From Chryseobacterium indologenes (lineage in GTDB: Bacteria; Bacteroidota; Bacteroidia; Flavobacteriales; Weeksellaceae): a stretch of DNA of 64,000 bases. The translations under genes were made by a program, and so were the position numbers. Positions 8,854-17,473 of this stretch are shown here, one piece after another (within the stretch, counting starts at the first letter, position 1; each line of letters begins with the position of its first letter). Below the pieces are notes generated by a model. The model saw only the letters and a program-made list of their open reading frames with translations. It ran no database searches and was not told the origin of the DNA. The DNA is taken from NCBI GenBank assembly GCA_001013295.1, contig LAZY01000078.1:186001-250000 (forward strand). Direction: 5' to 3'.

Positions 8854-9231
8854 ATGAATAAGAACAACGCTCTGAAATATGTCCAATCCAACAATCTTAT
8901 CGGAATAAAGGCCGGATCAGAAAGACCTGATTTCCTGGAAATATGGATGGTTACAGTCCGTGACAGAATTTTTGCACGATCCTGGGGAATGGCGGAAAGA
9001 AGCTGGTACAATACCTTTTTGAAAGATCCGACAGGCAAGATTAAGTGTGGTAACCACATTTATACCATAAAAGCAATAATTCCAGACGATATAGATCAGC
9101 TTACTGAAGAAATCAATCAGGCATATCTGGCGAAATATAATTCTGAACACAATCGTCAATATGCAATAGGAATCATTAAAGATAAACATGTTGAGAAAAC
9201 AATGGAATTTATTCTTAGAGAAGAAGAATAA
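8854..9231 (+). CDS. DUF2255-like protein
   Basis: 125 aa, no signal peptide. The pattern EIWMVTVRDRIFARSWGMAERSWYNTFLKDPTGKIKCG resembles DUF2255 and related split-barrel proteins, which share the order strand-DxLFVRS-GxxxxWY-G. The C-terminal helix EEINQAYLAKYN also fits. Biochemical function unknown. It is convergent with the MFS gene, with a 15-bp-stem terminator between them. Confidence 0.6.
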   Translation: MNKNNALKYVQSNNLIGIKAGSERPDFLEIWMVTVRDRIFARSWGMAERSWYNTFLKDPTGKIKCGNHIYTIKAIIPDDIDQLTEEINQAYLAKYNSEHNRQYAIGIIKDKHVEKTMEFILREEE

Positions 9232-9270
9232 ATAGAAAGAAAGTTGTTTCATAATTTCACCTGTTTTATT

Positions 9271-9340
9271 CAATAGGGACAAGCTTTAGCCCGTTCGATA
9301 TAATAAAATCTATTCCATTGGCTGCAGCCAAAACTTGTTA
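9271..9340. repeat. Double-hairpin intergenic repeat (GGCTTTAGCC type), copy 1
   Basis: AAGCTTTAGCCCGTT is followed 24 bp later by a perfect palindrome TTGGCTGCAGCCAA (9318-9331) and AAACTTGTTA. The second copy at 11585-11650 has the same two-hairpin order with both palindromes perfect, so this copy has a degenerated first hairpin. Confidence 0.65.
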
Positions 9341-9374
9341 AAAGAGGGTGTCTCAAAAGTGAGACACCCTCTTT
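9341..9374. terminator. Bidirectional hairpin terminator
   Basis: A perfect 15-bp stem, AAAGAGGGTGTCTCA against TGAGACACCCTCTTT, closes a 4-nt loop. It lies between two convergent genes and 32 bp beyond the stop of the MFS gene, giving a U-run on the minus strand. Confidence 0.85.
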
Positions 9375-9406
9375 CATTCACAATACAATTTCTATAGATG
9401 TATTGA

Positions 9407-10594
9407 TTAGATATGTTCACAAACTGATGTTGCGAGTTCACTTTCTTCATTTTCTTCATCCGTTACAACAGGTTTCGGAAACGAAAAGAAGCTTAGAATA
9501 AAGGTGACTATAAGAAGCAGAACACTCACTGAAAGAACATGCTGCACTCCATAATAAGAGCTTACAATTCCTCCAAGAAATGCACCTAATGAAATACCAA
9601 TGTTGAAAGATGATGTCAGGAGGCTGTTAACAAATTCCAGGGCATGATGAGGAATATTTTGTGTAGTTCTGATATTTGAAACTAAAAAGCCTCCGGTATG
9701 AATCATCCCCCAAAAAGAAACAATGATAACCATAGGGACAAAAACTCCGCCAAGGAAGTAAGCCAGAATCTGTACTGAAATGAGAAGGAGTAAAAATAAT
9801 CTTGTTGTGATTTTCACATTGCGGTTTAAAGCGATTCCCATCAGCCAGTTGCCAAGAGTTCCCATTCCCCCGAAAAGCAACAACATGATACTGATCTGAG
9901 CGCCATTCATTCGGGTGATTTCTTCAAGATAAGCAGTAAGATAGGTATAGCTGGAGAACATCGCAGCCAATGTACCAATAGTTGAAATCAGATTGATCCA
10001 CAAAAGAGGATTTTTTAAAATCGTTAGCTGATTCTGTTCGTGTTTTTCCTTTTCTGCAGGCATCGAAGGAATAAAGAACAATAATCCAATAAATGCGATT
10101 AAACTGATAGCACTGCTCAGGAGAAAGGAAGCCTTCCAGTTATGAAAGAGATCAGCTGCATAAGTCGTCATGGGAATACCGAGAACGGTAGCAAGACTAA
10201 GTCCGAGCATTACCGTAGAGACTCCCTTTGCACCCTTTTCTTTAAATGCAATAGCAATGGAGATGTTCCAGAACAGTGGATGTAGGATGGCCGGTAATAC
10301 ACGGGCAATCATCAGCATCGTAAAGTTGGTGGAAAAAGCAGAGATAAGATTGGAAAGTACAAAGATGCTCATCACAAGACATAAAAGAAACTTTCGGTTT
10401 ATTTTACTGGTGAAAGAAGTGATAAAAGGGGAGGAAACGGCAACGGTGATAGCAAACGCACTCAATAACCATCCTGCTGTATCAATAGATACTCCGAATT
10501 GCCTGCTGATGGTAGGAAGAATACCCACAACCCCGAATTCGGTGGTGATAATGCCAAAAGCCCCGAGTGCCAGCACATAGATTGATCTTTTCAT
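9407..10594 (-). CDS. MFS transporter (drug/sugar efflux type)
   Basis: 395 aa with about 12 hydrophobic segments. The N-terminal TM1 FGIITTEFGVVGILPTI and the loop motif TSKINRKFLLCLVMSIF fit the DHA1/AraJ-like efflux branch of the major facilitator superfamily. A cytoplasmic loop, PAEKEKHEQNQ, lies between the two six-helix halves. It probably exports a small molecule by proton antiport. It is divergent from an AraC-family regulator, with 87 bp between the two starts, a common arrangement for a regulated efflux pump. The substrate cannot be told. Confidence 0.88.
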   Translation of the reverse strand: MKRSIYVLALGAFGIITTEFGVVGILPTISRQFGVSIDTAGWLLSAFAITVAVSSPFITSFTSKINRKFLLCLVMSIFVLSNLISAFSTNFTMLMIARVLPAILHPLFWNISIAIAFKEKGAKGVSTVMLGLSLATVLGIPMTTYAADLFHNWKASFLLSSAISLIAFIGLLFFIPSMPAEKEKHEQNQLTILKNPLLWINLISTIGTLAAMFSSYTYLTAYLEEITRMNGAQISIMLLLFGGMGTLGNWLMGIALNRNVKITTRLFLLLLISVQILAYFLGGVFVPMVIIVSFWGMIHTGGFLVSNIRTTQNIPHHALEFVNSLLTSSFNIGISLGAFLGGIVSSYYGVQHVLSVSVLLLIVTFILSFFSFPKPVVTDEENEESELATSVCEHI

Positions 10595-10681
10595 AAATTT
10601 TAATAATTTTACGTAGCAAATTTGAACAGAAAAATTGTAAAAAATCAGTACATTTTAATGATAAATAAGTATTTTTACCAC

Positions 10682-11530
10682 ATGAAAAGAGAGAATATAG
10701 ATCAATTGGTAAAAGTTGAATATCATGAAACAGAAAGCTGTCCTTTAAAAAGCAGCCAGTTCTCCTTTTTTCAGATCGTCTATGTTATTTCAGGAAAAGG
10801 GTCTTTTACAATCAACGACAATATTGCTTCTTATAGCAAAGGAAGTCTGACTCTGCTGACTCCTAATGATCAGCATTATCTGGAAGTTGAAGAAAAAACA
10901 GAACTCCTGCTCGTTAAGTTCAGCGAGCAATACGTAAAGGATTATAAGTGGAATAATATTAATTCAATCGGATGTCTGCTTTATGGAGCTTCTTATCTTT
11001 CCGGCTGTATTTTACAGAATAAACCTGACATCGTTTTGGTAGAATCTATTGTAACCTCCCTACTTCATGGGCTCCATCATCCCGATATTTACCAGGAAGA
11101 ACTGACTTTGCATTATGTGAATGCTTTGATTGTAATTGCCGCGAGAAATATTTCAAAGATGCGGGCAGAACACCTGGGTTCCAATACAGATAAAAGAATA
11201 TTGGATATTATGAATTATATCCAGGGAAATATCCATGATCCTGCGTTGCTTAAAGTTTCTGTGATTGCCCATAAATTTGGTCTTTCTGAAACATATCTCG
11301 GCACTTACTTCAAAAATCAGTGTGGAGAAACCATTACCCATTATATTCTGAACTATAAATTGAGGCTTATTGAACACCGCCTTCTTTTCAGTGATACGAG
11401 GATCAATGAAATTGTTACCGAGTTTGGTTTTTCAGATGAAAGCCATCTCAATAAATTCTTTAAGAAGCAGCATAAAATGAGTTTGACTGAATTTAAAAGA
11501 ACGAAGATGAATGTTAAATTTATGGTTTAG
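10682..11530 (+). CDS. AraC-family transcriptional regulator
   Basis: 282 aa from the ATG of MKRENIDQLVKV; the frame extends to a TTG at 10622, but that would overlap most of the divergent promoter region. The N-terminal part is a cupin-like sensing domain (VISGKGSFTINDN, GSLTLLTPNDQHYLEVE). The C-terminal about 100 residues contain two helix-turn-helix units (VSVIAHKFGLSETYLGTYFKNQ and INEIVTEFGFSDESHLNKFFKKQHKMSLTEFK). It likely controls the divergent MFS gene and itself; the inducer is unknown. Confidence 0.88.
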   Translation: MKRENIDQLVKVEYHETESCPLKSSQFSFFQIVYVISGKGSFTINDNIASYSKGSLTLLTPNDQHYLEVEEKTELLLVKFSEQYVKDYKWNNINSIGCLLYGASYLSGCILQNKPDIVLVESIVTSLLHGLHHPDIYQEELTLHYVNALIVIAARNISKMRAEHLGSNTDKRILDIMNYIQGNIHDPALLKVSVIAHKFGLSETYLGTYFKNQCGETITHYILNYKLRLIEHRLLFSDTRINEIVTEFGFSDESHLNKFFKKQHKMSLTEFKRTKMNVKFMV

Positions 11531-11584
11531 ATAAAATTTTTAAATATTTGTTTTATAGTGTATTAAATGGTTTTAATTTAATAG

Positions 11585-11650
11585 AAACGGGCTTTAGCCC
11601 GTTTAATAAAAAAATCAAACCATCAATTGGCTTTAGCCAAAACTTACAGA
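11585..11650. repeat. Double-hairpin intergenic repeat (GGCTTTAGCC type), copy 2
   Basis: Perfect inverted repeat AAACGGGC-TTTA-GCCCGTTT at 11585-11604, then TTGGCTTTAGCCAA at 11627-11640, then AAACTTA. Both hairpins share the core GGCTTTAGCC. A lone half-copy, TAGCTTTAGCCAA, is near 40522-40536. Confidence 0.75.
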
Positions 11651-11760
11651 TGTCGTGGTAAAACCACCCCGTCAAAAATTCAAAGAATTTTTGCCACCCA
11701 TCCGGAGGAGGAGAATCCTCGCTCTTTCAATTGAAAATGGGACGTATTGCCTCTGCTTTT
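11651..11760. repeat. Cluster of short inverted repeats between genes
   Basis: Successive palindromes follow one another: GTGGT-AAA-ACCAC (11655-11667), CAAAAATTC-AAA-GAATTTTTG (11673-11693), and TTTCAATTGAAA (11725-11736). Between them lie CCACCC direct repeats and a GGAGGAGGAGAATCCTC segment. No coding frame is seen. It directly follows the double-hairpin repeat, so the 11531-11854 gap is largely repeat material. Confidence 0.55.
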
Positions 11761-11854
11761 GTCATTGTATAAATAATTGAAATTTTACCCGAACCAAACA
11801 TTGCAATAGGGTTGCATTTCAATAGTTCTGAAATTTGCAGCAAACAAATTAATC

Positions 11855-12466
11855 ATGGCAGATTTTATCAGATTCTTTATTCCTATTTACTTTATTTTAT
11901 TCTTTGCAGTCTCATTTTTAGGAATCAGTATAGCGGTTGGCAAGAAAATCGGCAAAAACCCCAATGTATTACCGAAAGATGACTCTGCTTATGCATTGAT
12001 CGGCTGGTACTTCAAGCTGATTTTAGCGGCTCTTTTTATATACACCCTATTGCTCCTATTATTTCCGGAAACCATAGAAAATGCCTTTAAAATCCCGGTT
12101 TGGGAAGCCGAATTGTTTCAATACGCAGGAATAATCATGATGGTTCTTGCGTTTATTTGGGTCGTAATGGCTCAATTTCAAATGAAAGATTCCTGGCGAA
12201 TCGGGATTGATGATCAGATGAAAACCGAACTTGTTACCAATGGATTGTTTCAGTTTTCAAGAAATCCGGTATTCTTGGGAATGACGGCAAGTTTAATAGG
12301 ATTTCTCTTAGCTTTTCCTACTGTTATTGCATTCTTTTTTTCACTCATTGGAAGTATTTTAATGCAGATTCAGATCCGTCTTGAAGAGGAACATCTGATC
12401 AAACAGCATGGACAAATCTATCTGGCTTACAAAAAGAAGGTGGGACGTATGCTGAGCCTTTATTAA
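11855..12466 (+). CDS. ICMT/PEMT-like membrane methyltransferase family protein
   Basis: 203 aa with about five hydrophobic segments. The C-terminal half carries the isoprenylcysteine carboxyl methyltransferase-type signature: ELVTNGLFQFSRNPVFLGM, then the membrane hairpin, then RLEEEHLIKQHGQIYLAYKKKVGRML. In the family these regions bind S-adenosylmethionine; substrates in bacteria are mostly unknown (lipids or small thiols and amines). It lies upstream of dapD with an 83-bp gap; co-transcription is not clear because dapD has its own promoter-like box. Confidence 0.8.
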   Translation: MADFIRFFIPIYFILFFAVSFLGISIAVGKKIGKNPNVLPKDDSAYALIGWYFKLILAALFIYTLLLLLFPETIENAFKIPVWEAELFQYAGIIMMVLAFIWVVMAQFQMKDSWRIGIDDQMKTELVTNGLFQFSRNPVFLGMTASLIGFLLAFPTVIAFFFSLIGSILMQIQIRLEEEHLIKQHGQIYLAYKKKVGRMLSLY

Positions 12467-12504
12467 AAGCATAACGTTAAAAATCGTTTTGCTGAACTTT
12501 TTTG

Positions 12505-12512
12505 TATCTTTG
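12505..12512 (+). promoter_or_regulatory. Likely -7 box of dapD
   Basis: TATCTTTG fits TAnnTTTG and lies 38 bp before the dapD ATG. The closest TTTT/TTTG upstream is spaced 13-14 bp, shorter than usual, so the -33 part is uncertain. Confidence 0.45.
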
Positions 12513-12549
12513 GCGGGTATAATTTTTCAAACTAATTTAAATAAGAAAC

Positions 12550-13362
12550 ATGTCGTTACAACAAACTATTGAAAACATTTGGGATAATAGAGAACTATTA
12601 CAAAATGAAGACAGCCAGAAAGCGATCAGAGAAGTAGTATCTTTATTAGATTCAGGAGAACTTCGTGTAGCTGAACCTACAGAAAACGGATGGCAGGTAA
12701 ATGAATGGGTAAAGAAAGCAGTCGTAATGTATTTCCCGATCCAAAAGATGGAAACTATTGAAGTAGGTCCGTTTGAATTTCATGACAAAATTCCTTTAAA
12801 GAAAAATTATGCAGCAAAAGGAGTAAGAGTTGTACCTCACGCTATTGCAAGAGAAGGATCTTTCGTAGCTTCAGGAGTAATCATGATGCCTTCTTATGTA
12901 AATATTGGTGCTTATGTAGATTCAGGAACAATGGTTGACACATGGGCTACAGTAGGAAGCTGTGCACAGATCGGTAAAAACGTTCACCTGAGTGGTGGTG
13001 TAGGAATCGGTGGAGTATTGGAGCCGTTACAGGCAGCACCGGTGATCATTGAAGATGACTGTTTCATCGGTTCAAGATGTATTGTTGTAGAAGGAGTTCA
13101 CGTAGAAAAAGAAGCCGTATTGGGTGCAAACGTAGTACTGACCGCTTCTACAAAAATTATTGATGTGACAGGAGATACACCTATCGAAATCAAAGGAAGA
13201 GTACCGGCACGTTCAGTGGTAATTCCTGGAAGCTATACAAAACAGTATCCGGCTGGAGAGTACCAGGTTCCATGTGCATTGATCATTGGTCAGAGAAAAG
13301 AGTCTACAGACAAGAAAACATCTCTGAATGATGCATTGAGAGATAATAATGTAGCTGTTTAA
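12550..13362 (+). CDS. dapD: 2,3,4,5-tetrahydropyridine-2,6-dicarboxylate N-succinyltransferase
   Basis: 270 aa, the usual length. It is a left-handed beta-helix acyltransferase with hexapeptide repeats in the middle (GVIMMPSYVNIGAYVDSGTMVDTWATVGSCAQIGKNVHLSGGVGIGGVLEP). DapD succinylates tetrahydrodipicolinate with succinyl-CoA, on the diaminopimelate route to lysine and peptidoglycan. The N-terminal alpha-helical part (TIENIWDNRELLQNED) and the C-terminal GRVPARSVVIPGSY match the family. Cytoplasmic, active as a trimer in known cases. Confidence 0.96.
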   Translation: MSLQQTIENIWDNRELLQNEDSQKAIREVVSLLDSGELRVAEPTENGWQVNEWVKKAVVMYFPIQKMETIEVGPFEFHDKIPLKKNYAAKGVRVVPHAIAREGSFVASGVIMMPSYVNIGAYVDSGTMVDTWATVGSCAQIGKNVHLSGGVGIGGVLEPLQAAPVIIEDDCFIGSRCIVVEGVHVEKEAVLGANVVLTASTKIIDVTGDTPIEIKGRVPARSVVIPGSYTKQYPAGEYQVPCALIIGQRKESTDKKTSLNDALRDNNVAV

Positions 13363-13391
13363 GATTAAATTTTTAAGCTAATACCGCAATC

Positions 13392-14561
13392 TTGAAAGAT
13401 AAATTTCTTAAAATACTTTTAAACCCTAAATATATATTTGGGGTTTATCTTATTATATCAGTTGTTACTGCGATTTCCAAATACATGAGAGGAGATTATG
13501 CGATCAATAATTATCTGATTTTTAAAAACGTATTCTTCAATACCATACATCAGAAAAATTTATTTATCCATTATCCTGATCTCTATTTTGATCTAAACCA
13601 TTACGGCGTGTTTTTCAGTGCCCTGATTGCTCCGTTTGCAATGATGCCGGACTGGCTGGGGATCTCCCTTTGGAATATTGCCAATACTTTTATCTTCATT
13701 TACGGAGTCTATAAACTGCCGTTTTCAGATGCTAAAAAAGCGATTTTTGGACTGCTTTGTCTGCAGGAGTACATTACAGCAGCTTTAAGTCTGCAGTTTA
13801 ATGTGGCATTGACAGGGCTTTTATTACTGTCCGCAGTATACATCTATGAAAGAAAAGAAGTAAAATCGGTAACGGCCATTTTAATAGGAATATTTGTAAA
13901 GATCTACGGAATTGTAGGGCTTACACAGTTTTTCTTCATTAAAAATAAGACCCGATTTATTCTTTCAGGAATTGGAATTGCCATTTTGTTTTTCGTACTT
14001 CCAATGGCGTATTCAAGTCCACAATTTGTGATCCAGTGCTATACAGACTGGTTTCAGTCTATTGTAGAGAAAAATAATGAAAATCAGGTACTTGGAAACA
14101 TGCAGGATATTTCACTGATGGGCTTTGTAAGAAGAATTCTTGGGGATGCATCCATTTCCAATCTGGTATTTTTAGCATTCGGATTGCCATTGTTTGCTTT
14201 ACCTTATGTAAGAATTAAGCAGTACAAACATTACGCTTTCCAACTGATGATTCTGGCATCGACATTACTGTTTTTAGTACTGTTTAGTTCAAGTTCAGAA
14301 TCTCCAACATACATTATTGCGGTAGTAGGCGTTTTAATCTGGTTTTTCCTTCAGAAGGAAAGAACACCCCTTATCATCGGGCTCTTGATTTTTGTGATCA
14401 TTTTCACATGTTTTTCAACCTCAGATTTATTCCCGAAATTTGTAAAAGAGAATTATATCATCAAATATTCATTAAAAGCAGTACCTTGTATTGTGATCTG
14501 GTTGAGAGTGACGTATGAGCTTTTGACGAAAGATTTTGATAAAAATTATAGCCTGAATTAG
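13392..14561 (+). CDS. GT87-like polytopic membrane glycosyltransferase
   Basis: 389 aa with about ten hydrophobic segments. It has the layout of DUF2029/GT87 polyprenyl-phosphate-sugar-dependent glycosyltransferases: an early periplasmic loop with IHYPDLYFDLNHYGVFFSALIAPFAMMP and a positively charged loop near the middle. The start is TTG; the first in-frame ATG lies 31 codons in and would remove the first membrane segment. It is the first gene of a tight four-gene set and is 5 bp from the next gene. It probably transfers a sugar or mannose-like unit on the periplasmic face. Confidence 0.7.
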   Translation: MKDKFLKILLNPKYIFGVYLIISVVTAISKYMRGDYAINNYLIFKNVFFNTIHQKNLFIHYPDLYFDLNHYGVFFSALIAPFAMMPDWLGISLWNIANTFIFIYGVYKLPFSDAKKAIFGLLCLQEYITAALSLQFNVALTGLLLLSAVYIYERKEVKSVTAILIGIFVKIYGIVGLTQFFFIKNKTRFILSGIGIAILFFVLPMAYSSPQFVIQCYTDWFQSIVEKNNENQVLGNMQDISLMGFVRRILGDASISNLVFLAFGLPLFALPYVRIKQYKHYAFQLMILASTLLFLVLFSSSSESPTYIIAVVGVLIWFFLQKERTPLIIGLLIFVIIFTCFSTSDLFPKFVKENYIIKYSLKAVPCIVIWLRVTYELLTKDFDKNYSLN

Positions 14562-14566
14562 TCAAT

Positions 14567-15496
14567 ATGAAGAAAATTTCAATCGTTATTCCAGCCTATA
14601 ACGAAGAAGGAAATGTGGCGATGATCCATCAGAAAATCAAAGAGGTTTTTGATGGATTGCACAACTATGACTTTGAAATCATATTTGTCAATGACGGCAG
14701 CCGTGACAATACCCAGCAGAAACTGGAAGAACTTTCCAATCAGTATGAGGAAGTAAAATTCATTGAGTTTTCAAGAAACTTCGGACATCAGCCTGCTGTA
14801 AAAGCAGGAATGGATAATGCCCACGGAAATGCAGTGATCTCTATGGATGGGGACCTTCAGCATCCACCGGAACTGATCCCGGAACTGATCAGAAAATGGG
14901 AAGAAGGATATGATGTGGTTTTTACTTTCAGAACCTATCCTAAAGAGATTTCCCTTTTTAAAAGAAAAACCTCAGACTTATTTTACAAACTTCTCTCGAG
15001 CTTATCTGACGTTAATTTAACAAAAGGGGGCGGCTCAGATTTCAGATTATTGGATGCAAGAGCTGTAGAAGTAATGCGAAACTTTAATGAAGATGATCTA
15101 TTCCTCAGAGGATTGACGAGTTGGATGGGCTTCAGGCAAATAGGAATCGACTTTACTGCAGCAGAAAGACTTTCAGGGAAAAGCAGCTATAACCTTAAAA
15201 AGATGTTTACTTTCGCTTTTACGGGAATTACGGCTTTCAGTGTAAAACCGCTTTATCTGGCAGCTTATCTGGGCTTTTTATTCTCAGCACTTTCAGTGAT
15301 TGGGTACGGAGCGTATGTCATTCATTCATTTATTGCAAAAACAGAGATTTCCGGTTGGGCCTCATTGATCATGACTATTGTTTTCTTTGGAGGACTTCAG
15401 CTGATTATTTTGGGAATCATGGGGATTTATTTAGGAAAAATATTTAAACAGGTGAAAGACAGACCTAATTATATTATTAAAAACAAAAATTTTTAG
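14567..15496 (+). CDS. GT2-family glycosyltransferase (polyprenyl-phosphate sugar synthase type)
   Basis: 309 aa. The N-terminal GT-A domain has SIVIPAYNEEGN, FVNDGSRDNT, the DxD-containing SMDGDLQHPPE and the acceptor loop TKGGGSDFRLLDARAVE. Two C-terminal membrane helices (about residues 225-295) anchor it. This is the layout of dolichol/undecaprenyl-phosphate mannose or glucose synthases (GtrB/ArnC-like). It would make the lipid-linked sugar used by the neighbouring GT87-like enzyme (inference). It is one base from the next gene. Confidence 0.9.
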   Translation: MKKISIVIPAYNEEGNVAMIHQKIKEVFDGLHNYDFEIIFVNDGSRDNTQQKLEELSNQYEEVKFIEFSRNFGHQPAVKAGMDNAHGNAVISMDGDLQHPPELIPELIRKWEEGYDVVFTFRTYPKEISLFKRKTSDLFYKLLSSLSDVNLTKGGGSDFRLLDARAVEVMRNFNEDDLFLRGLTSWMGFRQIGIDFTAAERLSGKSSYNLKKMFTFAFTGITAFSVKPLYLAAYLGFLFSALSVIGYGAYVIHSFIAKTEISGWASLIMTIVFFGGLQLIILGIMGIYLGKIFKQVKDRPNYIIKNKNF

Positions 15497-15497
15497 A

Positions 15498-16274
15498 ATG
15501 GTTTTATTGAGTTTTGACATTGAAGAATTTGATATGCCATTAGAATATAAGGGTGCAATTCCCTTTGAAAAGCAAATTTCAATTTCACAGACAGGATTAG
15601 AAAGAATTTTAGACATCCTGAAAAAACATAATGCCAAAGCTACCTTTTTCTCAACGGTAGTTTTTGCTGAAAACAGTAAGCATCTTATTGAGAGATTGCT
15701 GAAAGAGGGGCATGAACTGGCTTCTCATACATGGTTTCATTCAGAATTTGAAGATAAACATCTGAAAGAATCAAGAGAAAAACTGGAAGAATTATTTTCC
15801 ACAAAAGTAACCGGATTGAGAATGCCGAGAATGATGCCTGTAGATGAAAAAGAAGTGGAAAAGGCGGGGTATTTTTACAATTCCTCCATCAATCCTACCT
15901 TTTTACCGGGAAGATATAACAATTTAAAAGTATCCAGAACCTACTTCAAAGAAGGAAATGTAACACAGGTTCCGGCATCCGTATCGCCTAACTTTAGAAT
16001 TCCTTTATTCTGGTTAAGCTTTCATAATTTTCCTTTGGGACTCTACAAAAAACTGGCTTCAGATACCTTAAAAAAAGATAAATATCTCAATATTTACTTT
16101 CATCCGTGGGAGTTTGCAGAGATCAAGGATGAAGCTTTTAAACTTCCTGGCTTTACGGTAAAGAATTCGGGAAAAGATATGGTAGAAAGATTTGATTCAT
16201 TTGTTGGCTGGCTGAAAGGTAAAGGTTACACATTTGGGACATTTCAGGAATTTCAAAAACAGATAGAACGATGA
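15498..16274 (+). CDS. Polysaccharide deacetylase family protein (NodB fold)
   Basis: 258 aa. NodB motifs are readable: LLSFDIEEFD (metal and base Asp region), AKATFFSTV, HELASHTWFHSEF (HxxxxH metal ligands), and RMPRMMPVD in place of the RPPxG motif. A late FHPWEF supplies the last motif. The family removes acetyl groups from polysaccharide GlcNAc units. No signal peptide is visible, so it may act on a lipid-linked or cytoplasmic precursor. The stop overlaps the next start by 4 bp (ATGA), showing translational coupling. Confidence 0.85.
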   Translation: MVLLSFDIEEFDMPLEYKGAIPFEKQISISQTGLERILDILKKHNAKATFFSTVVFAENSKHLIERLLKEGHELASHTWFHSEFEDKHLKESREKLEELFSTKVTGLRMPRMMPVDEKEVEKAGYFYNSSINPTFLPGRYNNLKVSRTYFKEGNVTQVPASVSPNFRIPLFWLSFHNFPLGLYKKLASDTLKKDKYLNIYFHPWEFAEIKDEAFKLPGFTVKNSGKDMVERFDSFVGWLKGKGYTFGTFQEFQKQIER

Positions 16275-17368
16275 AGATTGCTTTTGATGCCAAACGTTTT
16301 TTCCATAATACGTCCGGTCTTGGGAATTATTCAAGAGACCTTGTCAGAATACTCTCCGAATACTTTCCGGACAATGAATACCTACTGCTCAATAAAAATA
16401 AATCTGAGCGGGGAAAAGATATTCTGGACCGCTCAAATGTAAAATTTATTCAGACTTCAAAAGGAAGTCTGTCCCGTCAGCTGAAGATGGGGAAGGACGC
16501 GCAGAAGGTAGGAGCCGATATTTTTCATGGTTTATCAGGAGAATTGCCCTTGAAATGGGATAAAACACCCATTAAGAAGATTGTCACTATTCACGATCTG
16601 ATTTTTGTACGATACCCTCAGTATTACTCATTTTTTGACAGGAAGATCCATTTCTGGAAGTTTAAAAAAGCAGCTGACATGGCTGATAAGATTATTGCTA
16701 TTTCAGAACAGACGAAAATAGATATTGTGGAATTTCTGAAAGTTCCCGAAACCAAAATTGAGGTCATTTATCAGGGCTGTCATAAAGCATTTAAAGAACA
16801 GCAGTCTCCGGAACTGATTCAGCAGACAAAAGAGAAATATCAGCTTCCTGAAAGATTTATTCTGAATGTAGGAACTATTGAAGAGCGTAAAAACCTCTTG
16901 AATGTGGTAAAGGCAATCAGTGGTACTGAAATTCCATTGGTGGTGGTAGGAAGAAAGACCAAATATTATCAGAAAATAGAGACCTTTCTGAAGAAAAACA
17001 AGATGGAAAAGCAGGTAAGGTTTCTGGAGGGTGTATCGATGGATGAACTGGCCGTGATCTATAAACTGGCAGATATATTTGTATATCCGAGCTTCTTTGA
17101 AGGCTTCGGAATTCCTGTTATTGAAGCCCTTTTTTCCAATACAGTAGTCGTGACCAGCAATACGAGCTGCCTGCCTGAAGCAGGAGGAAAAGACTCGGTA
17201 TACATCAACCCGGATAATGACTTGGACATCCGTGCGAAAATCAAATTTTTATGGGATAATGAATCCGAAAGAAAACGCCGTGCAGAAAAGGGTTTTGAGT
17301 TTGTTCAGAAGTTCAATGACGAACCTATCGCCAAAGAACTGATGAATCTTTATCAAAAAATAATCTAA
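16271..17368 (+). CDS. GT4-family glycosyltransferase
   Basis: 365 aa with a GT-B fold. N-terminal FHNTSGLGNYSRDLVRIL and the IFHGLSGELP/TIHDLIFVRYP segment are acceptor-side motifs. The C-terminal half carries FILNVGTIEERKN, VGRKTKYY and the donor-binding FVYPSFFEGFGIPVIEA, with the EX7E-type pattern. It would add sugars from nucleotide-sugar donors on the cytoplasmic face. It is the last gene of the four-gene glycan set, and the his leader promoter begins only 7 bp after its stop. Confidence 0.9.
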   Translation: MKIAFDAKRFFHNTSGLGNYSRDLVRILSEYFPDNEYLLLNKNKSERGKDILDRSNVKFIQTSKGSLSRQLKMGKDAQKVGADIFHGLSGELPLKWDKTPIKKIVTIHDLIFVRYPQYYSFFDRKIHFWKFKKAADMADKIIAISEQTKIDIVEFLKVPETKIEVIYQGCHKAFKEQQSPELIQQTKEKYQLPERFILNVGTIEERKNLLNVVKAISGTEIPLVVVGRKTKYYQKIETFLKKNKMEKQVRFLEGVSMDELAVIYKLADIFVYPSFFEGFGIPVIEALFSNTVVVTSNTSCLPEAGGKDSVYINPDNDLDIRAKIKFLWDNESERKRRAEKGFEFVQKFNDEPIAKELMNLYQKII

Positions 17369-17375
17369 AAAAAAC

Positions 17376-17405
17376 TTTGCATTTTAAAAATAAATCCTAC
17401 ATTTG
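17376..17405 (+). promoter_or_regulatory. Promoter of the his leader and operon
   Basis: TTTG (17376-17379), 18 bp, TACATTTG (17398-17405): a full match to the Bacteroidetes consensus. Transcription would start near 17410, about 13 nt before the leader ATG. Confidence 0.85.
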
Positions 17406-17422
17406 CATCATAATTCAATACA

Positions 17423-17473
17423 ATGAAACCAACTTTTTTAGCATTACATCATTATTATCATCATCTCTGTTAG
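17423..17473 (+). CDS. hisL: His operon leader peptide
   Basis: A 16-codon frame, MKPTFLALHHYYHHLC then TAG, holds four His codons (all CAT) and two Tyr codons in a run of six. It lies 18 bp after a strong promoter and is followed by an intrinsic terminator and then hisG. A cluster of codons for the operon's own product is the mark of translation-dependent attenuation. The peptide itself has no expected function. Confidence 0.85.
   Translation: MKPTFLALHHYYHHLC

Noticed and set aside
9341-9374. Small RNA in the MFS/DUF2255 gap
   Set aside because: A perfect 15-bp stem between convergent gene ends is better explained as a bidirectional terminator.
10170-10580. Plus-strand 136-codon frame opposite the MFS gene
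   Set aside because: It mirrors the transmembrane coding frame and has no recognisable features.
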